A stretch of DNA of 16,461 bases from JBBSVE01 sp038233815 (GTDB taxonomy: Bacteria; Pseudomonadota; Alphaproteobacteria; Rhodobacterales; Rhodobacteraceae), in contig JBBSVE010000065.1 in the NCBI GenBank assembly GCA_038233815.1, forward strand, positions 1 through 16,461, read 5' to 3'. The notes beneath the pieces are model-generated. The model worked only from the letters and a program-made list of their open reading frames with translations, was not told the origin of the DNA and did no database searches. The position numbers and the translations under genes are program-made. Numbering within the stretch: the stretch's first letter is position 1; each line of letters opens with the position of its first letter. Shown piece after piece: positions 5,224 through 13,577 of the stretch.

Positions 5224-7733
5224 GCGATACTGACGGAAAGAAGCCACTCGGCCTTGGCGCAGGCACCTCCCGTCCGGGGCAGGTGAAGCAGAGCTTCAGC
5301 CACGGTCGAACGAAGAGCGTGCTGGTGGAAACGAAACGCAAGCGGGTGGTCGTACCGACGAAGCCGGGTGCGGCAGCCTCACCGGCCTCTGCTGGTGCGC
5401 CGACGCATCTGGGGGATCGCTCCAAGCGCCCCGCGGGGATCTCCGATGCAGAGATGGAACGCCGCCTGACGGCACTTCGTGCCGCCAAGGCGCGTGAGGC
5501 CGACGACGCCGAAAAGCGCGCCGCCGACGAACGCCAGCGCGAGGAAGACCGCCAGAAGAAGCGCGACGAGATCGAGGCCAGAGAGCGCGAGGACCGCGAA
5601 CGCGAGGACGCGCTGAAGACGAAAGCCGCCGAGGAGGCTCGCGCCAAGGCCGATGCCGAGGCCGCTGCGGCCCGCAAGGCAGCCCCCCAAAAGGACCCGC
5701 TGGCGACGCCGCAGATGGACGCACGCGGCCCGGCGTCCGCCAAGCCCGGACTGCCGACGCCGCGCAAGACCGACCGCGACCGCGACGGACGCAGCGACGA
5801 CAGCAAGGGCGGCAAGGCCAAGGGCGAGGACAATCGTCGCACCGGCAAGCTGACCCTGAACGACGCGCTGGCCGGTGAGGGTGGGCGTGTCCGGTCCATG
5901 GCCGCGATGAAGCGCAAGCAGGAAAAGGCGCGGCAGAAGGCGCTGGGCATCTCGCACCGCGCTGAAAAGCAGGTCCGCGACGTTCAGGTGCCTGAGACGA
6001 TCATGGTGCAGGAACTTGCCAACCGCATGGCCGAACGGGTCGGCGCGGTGGTGAAGTCGCTGATGAACATGGGCGTCATGGCCACGCAGAATCAGGCGAT
6101 CGACGCGGATACGGCAGAACTCGTGATCGAGGAATTCGGCCACCGGATCGTGCGTGTCTCCGACAGCGACGTGGAGCAGGTGATCCATTCGGTCAGCGAC
6201 GACGGCAAGGAGATGCGGACGCGTCCGCCCGTCGTTACGATCATGGGCCATGTCGACCACGGCAAGACCTCGCTTCTGGACGCGATCCGCAAGGCCAACG
6301 TCGTGTCCGGCGAAGCGGGCGGGATCACCCAGCATATCGGCGCCTATCAGGTCACGACCGAGCAGGGCGCCACGCTCACCTTCCTCGACACGCCCGGCCA
6401 TGCCGCGTTCACGTCCATGCGCGCACGGGGCGCGCAGGTCACGGATATCGTCGTGCTGGTGGTTGCCGCCGACGATGCCGTGATGCCGCAGACGGTGGAG
6501 GCGATCAAGCACGCGAAAGCGGCTGCGGTGCCGATCATCGTGGCGATCAACAAGATCGACAAGCCCGGTGCCAATCCGACCAAGGTGCGCACCGACCTCC
6601 TCCAGCACGAGATCGTCGTGGAGGCGATGTCGGGCGAGGTGCAGGACGTCGAAGTTTCGGCCAAGACGGGTGCCGGGCTCGACACGTTGCTGGAGGCGAT
6701 TGCGCTGCAGGCGGAGATTCTGGAGCTGAAGGCCAACCCGGCGCGGCAGGCGGCGGCGGCCGTGATCGAGGCCAAGCTCGACGTGGGGCGCGGTCCGGTG
6801 GCGACGGTTCTGGTGCAGAACGGCACGCTCCGGCGCGGCGACATCTTTGTTGTGGGCGAACAGTGGGGCAAGGTCCGCGCGCTTCTGAACGATCAGGGCG
6901 AGCGGATCGAGGAGGCCGGTCCCTCGGTTCCCGTGGAGGTTCTGGGCCTCTCGGGCACCCCGGCGGCGGGCGACGTGCTGAACGTCGTCTCCACGGAAGC
7001 GCAGGCTCGCGAAATCGCGGATTACCGCGAAAAGGCCGCCAAGGACAAGCGCGCGGCGGCGGGTGCTGCCGTCACGCTGGAACAGCTGATGGCCAAGGCC
7101 AAGGCCGACAAGGACGTGGCCGAACTGCCGGTGGTGGTGAAGGCGGACGTCCAAGGCTCGGCCGAGGCGATCGTTCAGGCGATGGAGAAGATCGGCAACG
7201 ACGAGGTGCGGGTTCGCGTTCTGCATTACGGCGTGGGCGCGATTACCGAAAGCGACATCGTTCTGGCCGAAGCCTCCGGCGCGCCGGTGATCGGCTTCAA
7301 CGTCCGGGCGAATTCGCAGGCCCGCCAGTCGGCGGCGCAAAAGGGCGTGGAGATCCGCTACTATTCGGTGATCTACGATCTGGTCGACGACATCAAGGAC
7401 GCGGCCTCTGGCCTTCTCAAGGCGGAGGTGCGTGAGCATTTCATCGGCTATGCGGAGATCAAGGAAGTGTTCAAGGTCACGGGCGTCGGCATGGTTGCGG
7501 GTTGCCTTGTCACCGAAGGCGTGGCGCGCCGGTCGGCGGGCGTGCGTCTGCTGCGCGACAACGTGGTGATCCACGAAGGCACGCTGAAGACGCTGAAACG
7601 CTTCAAGGACGAGGTGAAGGAGGTCATCTCGGGTCAGGAATGCGGCATGGCGTTCGAGCGATACGAGGATATCCGCCAAGGCGATGTGATCGAGATCTTC
7701 GAGCGGGAATCGGTCGAGCGCACGCTGGAATAA
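5220..7733 (+). CDS. infB: Translation initiation factor IF-2
   Basis: IF-2 (837 residues) is the GTPase that brings initiator tRNA to the small ribosomal subunit and promotes subunit joining. The N-terminus begins MSDTDGKKPLGLGAGTSRPG, typical of alphaproteobacteria. It is followed by a long, highly charged Arg/Glu/Lys/Ala region (~residues 80-180) likely to be a flexible or coiled segment, and an IF2_N-like helical domain (~250-300). The GTP-binding motifs are complete: G1 GHVDHGKT 343-350, G2 around GGITQHIGA (~367), G3 DTPGH 390-394, G4 NKID 444-447 and G5 SAKTG 480-484. Domains II-IV follow (GQECGMAFERYEDIRQGD near the end). The start overlaps the preceding stop by ATGA, implying translational coupling. 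It is the last gene of the operon and appears intact. Confidence 0.97.
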   Translation: MSDTDGKKPLGLGAGTSRPGQVKQSFSHGRTKSVLVETKRKRVVVPTKPGAAASPASAGAPTHLGDRSKRPAGISDAEMERRLTALRAAKAREADDAEKRAADERQREEDRQKKRDEIEAREREDREREDALKTKAAEEARAKADAEAAAARKAAPQKDPLATPQMDARGPASAKPGLPTPRKTDRDRDGRSDDSKGGKAKGEDNRRTGKLTLNDALAGEGGRVRSMAAMKRKQEKARQKALGISHRAEKQVRDVQVPETIMVQELANRMAERVGAVVKSLMNMGVMATQNQAIDADTAELVIEEFGHRIVRVSDSDVEQVIHSVSDDGKEMRTRPPVVTIMGHVDHGKTSLLDAIRKANVVSGEAGGITQHIGAYQVTTEQGATLTFLDTPGHAAFTSMRARGAQVTDIVVLVVAADDAVMPQTVEAIKHAKAAAVPIIVAINKIDKPGANPTKVRTDLLQHEIVVEAMSGEVQDVEVSAKTGAGLDTLLEAIALQAEILELKANPARQAAAAVIEAKLDVGRGPVATVLVQNGTLRRGDIFVVGEQWGKVRALLNDQGERIEEAGPSVPVEVLGLSGTPAAGDVLNVVSTEAQAREIADYREKAAKDKRAAAGAAVTLEQLMAKAKADKDVAELPVVVKADVQGSAEAIVQAMEKIGNDEVRVRVLHYGVGAITESDIVLAEASGAPVIGFNVRANSQARQSAAQKGVEIRYYSVIYDLVDDIKDAASGLLKAEVREHFIGYAEIKEVFKVTGVGMVAGCLVTEGVARRSAGVRLLRDNVVIHEGTLKTLKRFKDEVKEVISGQECGMAFERYEDIRQGDVIEIFERESVERTLE

Positions 7734-7739
7734 CGGCTT

Positions 7740-7757
7740 CGGCGGTCCCGCCCGCCG
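7740..7757. terminator. Hairpin in the convergent gap between infB and the mutase gene
   Basis: The only gap between the converging genes is 30 bases long. It contains CGGCGG (7740-7745), a six-base loop and CCGCCG (7752-7757), a perfect 6-bp stem. No clear T-tract follows on either side, so it is at best a weak two-way terminator or a barrier to readthrough that needs Rho. Confidence 0.45.
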
Positions 7758-7763
7758 GATGAT

Positions 7764-9917
7764 TCACTCGACCGCGTTGCGGCGCTTCTTGGCGCGTAAT
7801 AGTGCCAGAACGTCGCGCGCGGCCTCAGGGATGCTAGTGCCGGGGCCGAAGATTGCGGCGATGCCGTGGTCTTTCAGGAAGGCATGATCCTGCTGCGGGA
7901 TCACGCCGCCGCAGACCACCAGAACCTCCTCCGCCCCCGATGCGCGCAGGGCGTCCACCAGCAGGGGCGCCAGCGTCCGGTGCCCGGCGGCCTGGCTGGA
8001 GATGCCCACGATATGGACATCCTGCGCCATCGCCTCGCGCGCCGCTTCTTCCGGCGTCTGGAACAGCGGGCCGACGATGACCTCAAACCCTAGGTCGGCA
8101 AAGCCTGTGGCGATGACCTTGGCACCCCGGTCGTGCCCGTCCTGCCCCATCTTCACGACGAGCATCCGGGGCCGGCGCCCGTCTTCTTTTGCAAACGCCT
8201 CCACATCGGCACGAATCGCGGCAAAGCTCGCATCCTCGCCCCACGCGGCTCCGTAGATCCCCGACAGCGTCTTTACCTCCGCGCTGTGCCGGCCGAACGC
8301 GGTTTCCAGCGCGAGGCTGATCTCCCCCACCGTCGCACGGGCGCGCGCGGCGTTGAGCGCCAGCGTCAGAAGGTTGCCGCTGCCGCGCGCCCCTTCGGTC
8401 AGAGCCTCCAGCGCCACAGCGCAGGCCGCTGTGTCGCGCGTGGCACGGATGCGGTCGAGCCGCTCGATCTGGCGCAGCCGAACCGCCTCGTTGTCGATGC
8501 TGCGGATGTCGAGCGCATCCTCCGCCGCGCGCCGGTAGCGGTTGACCCCCACGATCACATCGAGGCCCTGGTCGATGCGCGCCTGCCGCGTCGCCGCCGA
8601 CTGCTCGATCCTGAGCTTCGGCATGCCGGAGACCACCGCCTTCGTCATGCCGCCCATCGCCTCCACCTCTTCGATCAGCGTCCAGGCGGCGGCGGCCAGA
8701 TCGGCAGTCAGCTTCTCCACATAGTAGGAGCCCGCCAGTGGATCGACGACACGGGTAACGCCGGTTTCCTCCTGCAGGATCAATTGCGTATTGCGCGCGA
8801 TGCGGCTCGACGTCTCGGACGGCAGCGCCATAGCCTCGTCGAAGCTGTTGGTATGCAGCGACTGCGTTCCGCCCAGCACTGCCGACAGCGCCTCATAGGC
8901 GGTTCGGACGATGTTGTTCATCGGATCCTGTTCCTGCAGGCTGACGCCCGAGGTCTGGCAATGGGTCCGCAGCATCGAGGATTTCGGATCCTTCGGCGAG
9001 AACTCCGTCATGATTCGGTGCCAGAGCAGACGCGCCGCCCGCAGCTTCGCCGCCTCCATGAAGAAGTTCATCCCGATGGCAAAGAAGAACGAGAGCCGCC
9101 CCGCGAACGCATCCACGTCCATCCCGCGCGCGATGGCGGTGCGGACATACTCCCGCCCGTCGGCAAGCGTGAAGCCCAGTTCCTGCACCAGATCCGCGCC
9201 CGCCTCCTGCATGTGATAGCCGGAGATCGAGATCGAGTTGAAGCGCGGCATCTCGCGTGCGGTGAAGTCGATGATATCCGCCACGATTCGCATCGAGGGT
9301 TCGGGCGGATAGACATAGGTGTTGCGGACCATGAACTCCTTCAGGATGTCGTTCTGGATCGTGCCGGACAGGGCGGCGCGATCCACGCCCTGCTCCTCCC
9401 CCGCGACGATGAAGCAGGCCAGCACCGGAATCACCGCCCCGTTCATGGTCATGGACACGGAAACCTCGCCCAGCGGAATCCCGTCGAAGAGGATCTTCAT
9501 GTCCTCCACCGAATCGATCGCGACGCCGGCCTTGCCCACGTCGCCCACCACGCGCGGATGATCGCTGTCGTAGCCCCGGTGGGTGGCGAGGTCGAAGGCC
9601 ACTGACACGCCCTGCTGCCCTGCGGCCAGTGCCTGACGGTAAAAGGCGTTCGATTCCTCCGCAGTGGAAAAGCCAGCATATTGCCGGATCGTCCACGGGC
9701 GGCCCGCATACATTGTGGCCTTCACGCCGCGAATATAGGGCGCCTCCCCCGGCGGGGCACCCGGATCGAGGTCCGCCAGATCATCGGCCATATAAACCGG
9801 GGCCACGTCGATCCCCTCCAGCGTCCGCCAGGTGAGATCCTCCACAGACCGCCCGCGCAACTCCGCCTCCGCCCGCAGGGTCCAGCGCGCGCGGTCGGAG
9901 GCGGCGTCGTCGGTCAT
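7764..9917 (-). CDS. Methylmalonyl-CoA mutase, adenosylcobalamin-dependent
   Basis: This 717-residue enzyme converts (R)-methylmalonyl-CoA to succinyl-CoA, the last step of propionyl-CoA assimilation. The catalytic barrel occupies about residues 35-560 and shows family segments such as YAGRPWTIRQYAGFSTAEES, GVSVAFDLATHRGYDSDH (quoted from adjoining parts) and RTHCQTSGVSLQEQDP. The C-terminal B12-binding domain has the cobalt-ligand motif DGHDRG (593-598, His595) followed by GISSQAAGH and CGGVIPQQD. Catalytic and cobalamin parts are in one chain, as in the homodimeric bacterial type or the large subunit; no small subunit is adjacent. The start is ATG 9917-9915, whose ATGA overlaps the pccA stop; the frame is open further upstream but lies inside pccA. 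It is the last gene of the pccB-pccA-mutase operon. Names in use include scpA, mutB, bhbA and mcmA. Confidence 0.95.
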   Translation of the reverse strand: MTDDAASDRARWTLRAEAELRGRSVEDLTWRTLEGIDVAPVYMADDLADLDPGAPPGEAPYIRGVKATMYAGRPWTIRQYAGFSTAEESNAFYRQALAAGQQGVSVAFDLATHRGYDSDHPRVVGDVGKAGVAIDSVEDMKILFDGIPLGEVSVSMTMNGAVIPVLACFIVAGEEQGVDRAALSGTIQNDILKEFMVRNTYVYPPEPSMRIVADIIDFTAREMPRFNSISISGYHMQEAGADLVQELGFTLADGREYVRTAIARGMDVDAFAGRLSFFFAIGMNFFMEAAKLRAARLLWHRIMTEFSPKDPKSSMLRTHCQTSGVSLQEQDPMNNIVRTAYEALSAVLGGTQSLHTNSFDEAMALPSETSSRIARNTQLILQEETGVTRVVDPLAGSYYVEKLTADLAAAAWTLIEEVEAMGGMTKAVVSGMPKLRIEQSAATRQARIDQGLDVIVGVNRYRRAAEDALDIRSIDNEAVRLRQIERLDRIRATRDTAACAVALEALTEGARGSGNLLTLALNAARARATVGEISLALETAFGRHSAEVKTLSGIYGAAWGEDASFAAIRADVEAFAKEDGRRPRMLVVKMGQDGHDRGAKVIATGFADLGFEVIVGPLFQTPEEAAREAMAQDVHIVGISSQAAGHRTLAPLLVDALRASGAEEVLVVCGGVIPQQDHAFLKDHGIAAIFGPGTSIPEAARDVLALLRAKKRRNAVE

Positions 9918-11911
9918 TCGAACTCCAGAATCACATCGTCGACGGCGAGGCTGTCGCCCGCCGCCGCCTTGACCGAGGCGACCCGGCCCTTGCGCTCGGC
10001 CCGCAGGATATTTTCCATCTTCATCGCCTCCACCACCGCAAGGGCTTGCCCCTCCTGCACCGCGTCGCCCGGCGCCACGTCGATCCGCACCACCAGACCC
10101 GGCATCGGACACAGGAGGAGCTTCGAGGTGTCCGCCGCCTCGTGAACCTTCATCAGCGCGGCCAGTTCGGCCTGCCGCGGCGTGCGGACATGGACGGTGA
10201 GGTCCGCCCCGCGAACCCGGATGCGGAAGCCGTGCGTGATCTTGCCGACCTTCAGCACCATGCGCTGTCCGTCCACGACCAGCGTGGCCAGTGTGTCGCC
10301 CGGCGTCCAGTCGCTTTCCACGCGCAAGACCGTGCCGCCGATCGTCACATCCGTGCCGCGCCGGTCGGCGGCGAGCCTCACCTCCGCTCGCATGGCACCG
10401 ATGGTGACGACCCAGTCGGTGCCGACCTTGCGCTCGTGATTGTCCATCCGGCCCGACAGGCGGGTGCGCCGAATCTCCGCCACGCGGTACATCGCGGCGG
10501 CGGCGGCGGCGATCCGGTGCAGGTCGGCCTCCGGCAGATCGACGCCCCTGAAACCGTCGGGGAACTCCTCGGCGATGAAGGCGGTGGTCATCGTGCCGCC
10601 AGTGAACGTCGGGTGGTCCATCACGGCGGCGAGGAAGGGGAGGTTGTGCCCGATCCCCTCGATCTCGAACGCGCCCAAAGCGTCCCGCATCGCCGCGATG
10701 GCTCCGGCCCGGTCCGGCGCCCATGTGCAGAGCTTGGCGATCATGGGATCGTAGAACATGCTGATCTCGCCGCCCTCGAACACGCCGGTATCGTTGCGCA
10801 CGGCGAGGCTGTCGGTCGCGACCTCGGCAGGCGGGCGGTAGCGGGTGAGCCTGCCAATGGAGGGCAGGAACTCGCGGTAGGGGTCTTCAGCATAGACCCG
10901 GCTTTCCACCGCCCACCCGGTCAGCCTCACGTCGTCCTGCGCCAGCCGGAGCGGCTCGCCGTTGGCCACGCGGATCATCTCCTCCACGATGTCGACGCCG
11001 GTGATCAGCTCGGTCACCGGATGCTCCACCTGCAGCCGGGTGTTCATCTCCAGAAAGTAGAAGTTGCGCGCCTGATCGACGATGAACTCCACCGTGCCCG
11101 CGCTGGCATAGCCCACGGCGCGGGCCAGCATCAGCGACTGCTCCCCCATGGCGCGGCGCGTGGCCTCGTCGAGGAAGGGGGACGGCGCCTCCTCGATCAC
11201 CTTCTGGTTGCGGCGCTGGATCGAGCATTCGCGTTCGCCCAGATACACCCCGTTGCCATGCGCGTCGCAGAGAAGCTGGATCTCGATATGGCGCGGCTGG
11301 GTCACGAATTTCTCGATGAACATCCGGTCGTCGCCGAAGCTCGCGCGCGCCTCGTTCCTCGAGGCCTCGAACCCCTCGCGCACGTCCGCTTCGGTCCAGG
11401 CAATCCGCATGCCCTTGCCGCCGCCACCCGCACTGGCCTTGAGCATCACCGGATAGCCGATGCCGCCCGCGATCCGCAGCGCCTCGTCGGCGTCGGCCAC
11501 GATCCCCATGTGGCCCGGCACGGTGCTGACGCCCGCGTCCGCCGCAATCGTCTTGGAGGTGATCTTGTCGCCCATCGCACGGATTGCATCGGCGGGCGGG
11601 CCGATGAAGGCCACGCCTTCGGCCGCCACCGCGTCGGCGAAGGCCGCATTCTCGGACAGAAAGCCGTAGCCGGGATGGACCGCCTGCGCGCCCGTCTGGC
11701 GGATCGCCGCCATGATCCGGTCGATCACGATATAAGACTGAGCTGCCGGCGACGGCCCGATATGCACCGCCTCGTCCGCCATCGCCACGTGGAGCGCACC
11801 TTGGTCGGCGTCGGAATGGACGGCGACGGTCGCAATGCCCATCCGGCGTGCCGTCCTGATGATACGGCAGGCAATCTCGCCGCGGTTGGCGATCAGGATC
11901 TTGTCGAACAT
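9914..11911 (-). CDS. pccA: Propionyl-CoA carboxylase, biotin-carboxylase/carrier (alpha) subunit
   Basis: The alpha subunit (665 residues) uses ATP and bicarbonate to carboxylate its own biotin, which then swings to PccB for transfer to propionyl-CoA. The biotin carboxylase part spans residues 1-~450: MFDKILIANRGEIACRIIRT, the glycine-rich ATP-grasp loop GGGGKGMR (162-169) and FLEMNTRLQVEHPVTE. A linker domain of the kind that joins the BC and BCCP parts in acyl-CoA carboxylases follows, then the biotinyl carrier domain with EAMKMEN, where Lys631 is the expected biotin site. The propionyl-CoA assignment, rather than acetyl- or methylcrotonyl-CoA, rests on the neighbours: PccB-like beta subunit upstream and mutase downstream. 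It starts seven bases after the pccB stop and its TGA overlaps the mutase ATG, so translation is probably coupled. Confidence 0.95.
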   Translation of the reverse strand: MFDKILIANRGEIACRIIRTARRMGIATVAVHSDADQGALHVAMADEAVHIGPSPAAQSYIVIDRIMAAIRQTGAQAVHPGYGFLSENAAFADAVAAEGVAFIGPPADAIRAMGDKITSKTIAADAGVSTVPGHMGIVADADEALRIAGGIGYPVMLKASAGGGGKGMRIAWTEADVREGFEASRNEARASFGDDRMFIEKFVTQPRHIEIQLLCDAHGNGVYLGERECSIQRRNQKVIEEAPSPFLDEATRRAMGEQSLMLARAVGYASAGTVEFIVDQARNFYFLEMNTRLQVEHPVTELITGVDIVEEMIRVANGEPLRLAQDDVRLTGWAVESRVYAEDPYREFLPSIGRLTRYRPPAEVATDSLAVRNDTGVFEGGEISMFYDPMIAKLCTWAPDRAGAIAAMRDALGAFEIEGIGHNLPFLAAVMDHPTFTGGTMTTAFIAEEFPDGFRGVDLPEADLHRIAAAAAAMYRVAEIRRTRLSGRMDNHERKVGTDWVVTIGAMRAEVRLAADRRGTDVTIGGTVLRVESDWTPGDTLATLVVDGQRMVLKVGKITHGFRIRVRGADLTVHVRTPRQAELAALMKVHEAADTSKLLLCPMPGLVVRIDVAPGDAVQEGQALAVVEAMKMENILRAERKGRVASVKAAAGDSLAVDDVILEFE

Positions 11912-11918
11912 GCGCGCC

Positions 11919-13457
11919 TCACAACGGGATCGTATCGTGCTTGCGCCACGGCCGGTCCTGCCGCTTGGTGCGCAGGCTTGCGAAGGCGCGGGCGATGCGA
12001 CGACGGGTTGTGGCGGGCTGGATCACCTCGTCGATGAAGCCCTTTTCGGCGGCAACGAACGGGTTGGCGAAGCGGTCTTCGTAATCCCTGGTGCGGGCGG
12101 CGATCTTCTTGGGGTCGTCGAGTTCGCTGCGGTACAGGATCTCCACCGCGCCGCGCGCGCCCATCACCGCGATCTCCGCCGTGGGCCAGGCATAGTTGAA
12201 ATCCGCGCGCAGATGTTTCGATGCCATGACGTCATAGGCGCCGCCGTAGGCCTTACGCGTGATGACCGTGACCTTGGGCACCGTCGCCTCGCCATAGGCG
12301 AACAGCAGTTTCGCGCCATGCTTGATGACGCCGCCATATTCCTGCGCGGTGCCGGGCAGGAAGCCGGGCACGTCCACCAGCGTCAGAAGCGGGATGCCGA
12401 ACGCATCGCAGAAGCGCACGAACTTTGCCCCCTTTCGCGCGGAGTCGATGTCGAGGCACCCCGCTAGCACCATCGGCTGGTTTGCGACCACGCCCACCGT
12501 GCGGCCTTCGATCCGGATGAACCCGGTCAGGATGTTCTTCGCGAAATCCGGCTGGATGGCATAGAAATCTCCCTCGTCGGCGAGCTTCAGGATCAGCTCC
12601 GTCATGTCGTAGGGCGCGTTCGCATTGGCGGGGATCAGCGTGTCGAGGCTCGGCTCCACCCGGTCCGGGCTGTCGAAAAAGGGCCGGACCGGCGGCGGCG
12701 TGCGGTTGGAGAGGGGGAGCAGATCGACCAGCCGCCGCGTCTCCGCCAGCGCCTCCACGTCGTTGTCGAAGGCGAGGTCGGCCACGCCGGAGCGTTTCGT
12801 GTGGGTTGCGGCGCCGCCCAGTTCCTCCGCCGTCACGATCTCGTTGGTGACGGTCCTGACCACGTCGGGGCCGGTCACGAACATATAGCTCGATCCGCGG
12901 ACCATGATGATGAAGTCGGTCATGGCAGGCGAATAGACAGCACCCCCCGCGCACGGCCCCATGATGACGGAAATCTGCGGGATCACACCCGACGCGTCCA
13001 CATTGCGCTGGAACACCTCCGCGTAACCGGCGAGCGACGCAACCCCTTCCTGGATCCGCGCGCCGCCGCTGTCGTTCAGCCCGATAACCGGCGCGCCGTT
13101 CTGAAGCGCCATGTCCTGGATCTTGCAGATCTTCTTCGCGTGGGTTTCGGACAGCGAGCCGCCAAAGACGGTGAAATCCTGACTGAAGACATAGACAAGG
13201 CGACCGTTCACCGTGCCCCAGCCGGTCACTACGCCGTCGCCCGGGGGGCGGTCCGCCGCCATCCCGAAGTCCGTCGCCCGGTGCGCCACGAACATGTCGA
13301 ACTCCTCGAAGCTGCCCTCGTCGAGCAACAGGTCGATCCGCTCCCGCGCGGTAAGCTTGCCCTTGGCGTGCTGGGCATCGACGCGCCGTGCCCCGCCGCC
13401 CGCCCGCGCCTGCGCGCGCCGCGTCTCCAGCTCGGCCATCAGGGTCGTTCGACTCAC
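11919..13457 (-). CDS. pccB: Propionyl-CoA carboxylase, carboxyltransferase (beta) subunit
   Basis: The beta subunit (512 residues) transfers the carboxyl group from biotin to propionyl-CoA, forming (S)-methylmalonyl-CoA, as part of a large A6B6 complex. Both crotonase-fold halves are present. The N-terminal half contains AQHAKGKLTARERIDLLLD, GSFEEFDMF and GPCAGGAVYSPAMTDF; the C-terminal half contains LVDVPGFLPGTAQEYGG and AYGGAYDVMASKHLRAD. I chose GTG 13457 as start because AAGGAG lies eight bases upstream and the length then matches the family (~510). An ATG six codons downstream (MAELETRRAQAR) lacks a ribosome binding site but is the alternative. It is the first gene of the operon and ends seven bases before pccA. 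Confidence 0.95.
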   Translation of the reverse strand: MSRTTLMAELETRRAQARAGGGARRVDAQHAKGKLTARERIDLLLDEGSFEEFDMFVAHRATDFGMAADRPPGDGVVTGWGTVNGRLVYVFSQDFTVFGGSLSETHAKKICKIQDMALQNGAPVIGLNDSGGARIQEGVASLAGYAEVFQRNVDASGVIPQISVIMGPCAGGAVYSPAMTDFIIMVRGSSYMFVTGPDVVRTVTNEIVTAEELGGAATHTKRSGVADLAFDNDVEALAETRRLVDLLPLSNRTPPPVRPFFDSPDRVEPSLDTLIPANANAPYDMTELILKLADEGDFYAIQPDFAKNILTGFIRIEGRTVGVVANQPMVLAGCLDIDSARKGAKFVRFCDAFGIPLLTLVDVPGFLPGTAQEYGGVIKHGAKLLFAYGEATVPKVTVITRKAYGGAYDVMASKHLRADFNYAWPTAEIAVMGARGAVEILYRSELDDPKKIAARTRDYEDRFANPFVAAEKGFIDEVIQPATTRRRIARAFASLRTKRQDRPWRKHDTIPL

Positions 13458-13506
13458 GTCCGCCACTCCTTGACGCAGGGCCGGGCATCGCAGGGGCACG
13501 AAACCG

Positions 13507-13531
13507 GTCGGCCCCCGGGACGGGCGCCGAC
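13507..13531 (-). promoter_or_regulatory. Hairpin in the pccB leader
   Basis: GTCGGC (13507-13512) and GCCGAC (13526-13531) form a perfect 6-bp stem, with a further CCC/GGG pairing inside. It lies between the proposed promoter and the pccB ribosome binding site, without a T-tract. It may affect mRNA stability or translation; no function can be assigned. Confidence 0.35.
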
Positions 13532-13536
13532 GCTAC

Positions 13537-13565
13537 AGACAAGGCCGGCAGGCGTGGAGTGTCAA
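13537..13565 (-). promoter_or_regulatory. Candidate promoter of the pccB-pccA-mutase operon
   Basis: On the minus strand a perfect -35 hexamer TTGACA lies at 13565-13560. A weak -10 (TTGTCT, 13542-13537) follows after 17 bases. The predicted start point would be about 70 bases upstream of the pccB GTG. The poor -10 suggests dependence on an activator. I see no TTTGCAAA pair of the kind described for the propionate regulator PccR of Rhodobacter sphaeroides in this gap. Confidence 0.4.
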
Positions 13566-13577
13566 GCCGCCCGGTGC

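Noticed and set aside
2743..5247. 834-residue open frame on the minus strand opposite nusA and ylxR
   Set aside because: It lies fully antisense to conserved genes, is rich in Arg/His/Leu as expected of an opposite-strand reading of GC-rich codons, and shows no family motif.
5379..7679. 766-residue minus-strand open frame opposite infB
   Set aside because: Antisense shadow of infB with His/Arg/Leu-rich composition and no motif.
8188..8195. TTTGCAAA, resembling half of a PccR-type regulator site
   Set aside because: It is single, lies inside the mutase coding sequence far from any promoter, and has no partner at the required spacing.
10046..12037. 663-residue plus-strand open frame opposite pccA
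   Set aside because: Antisense shadow of a well-supported gene; the same holds for 8133-9605, 12801-14111 and 14133-15410.
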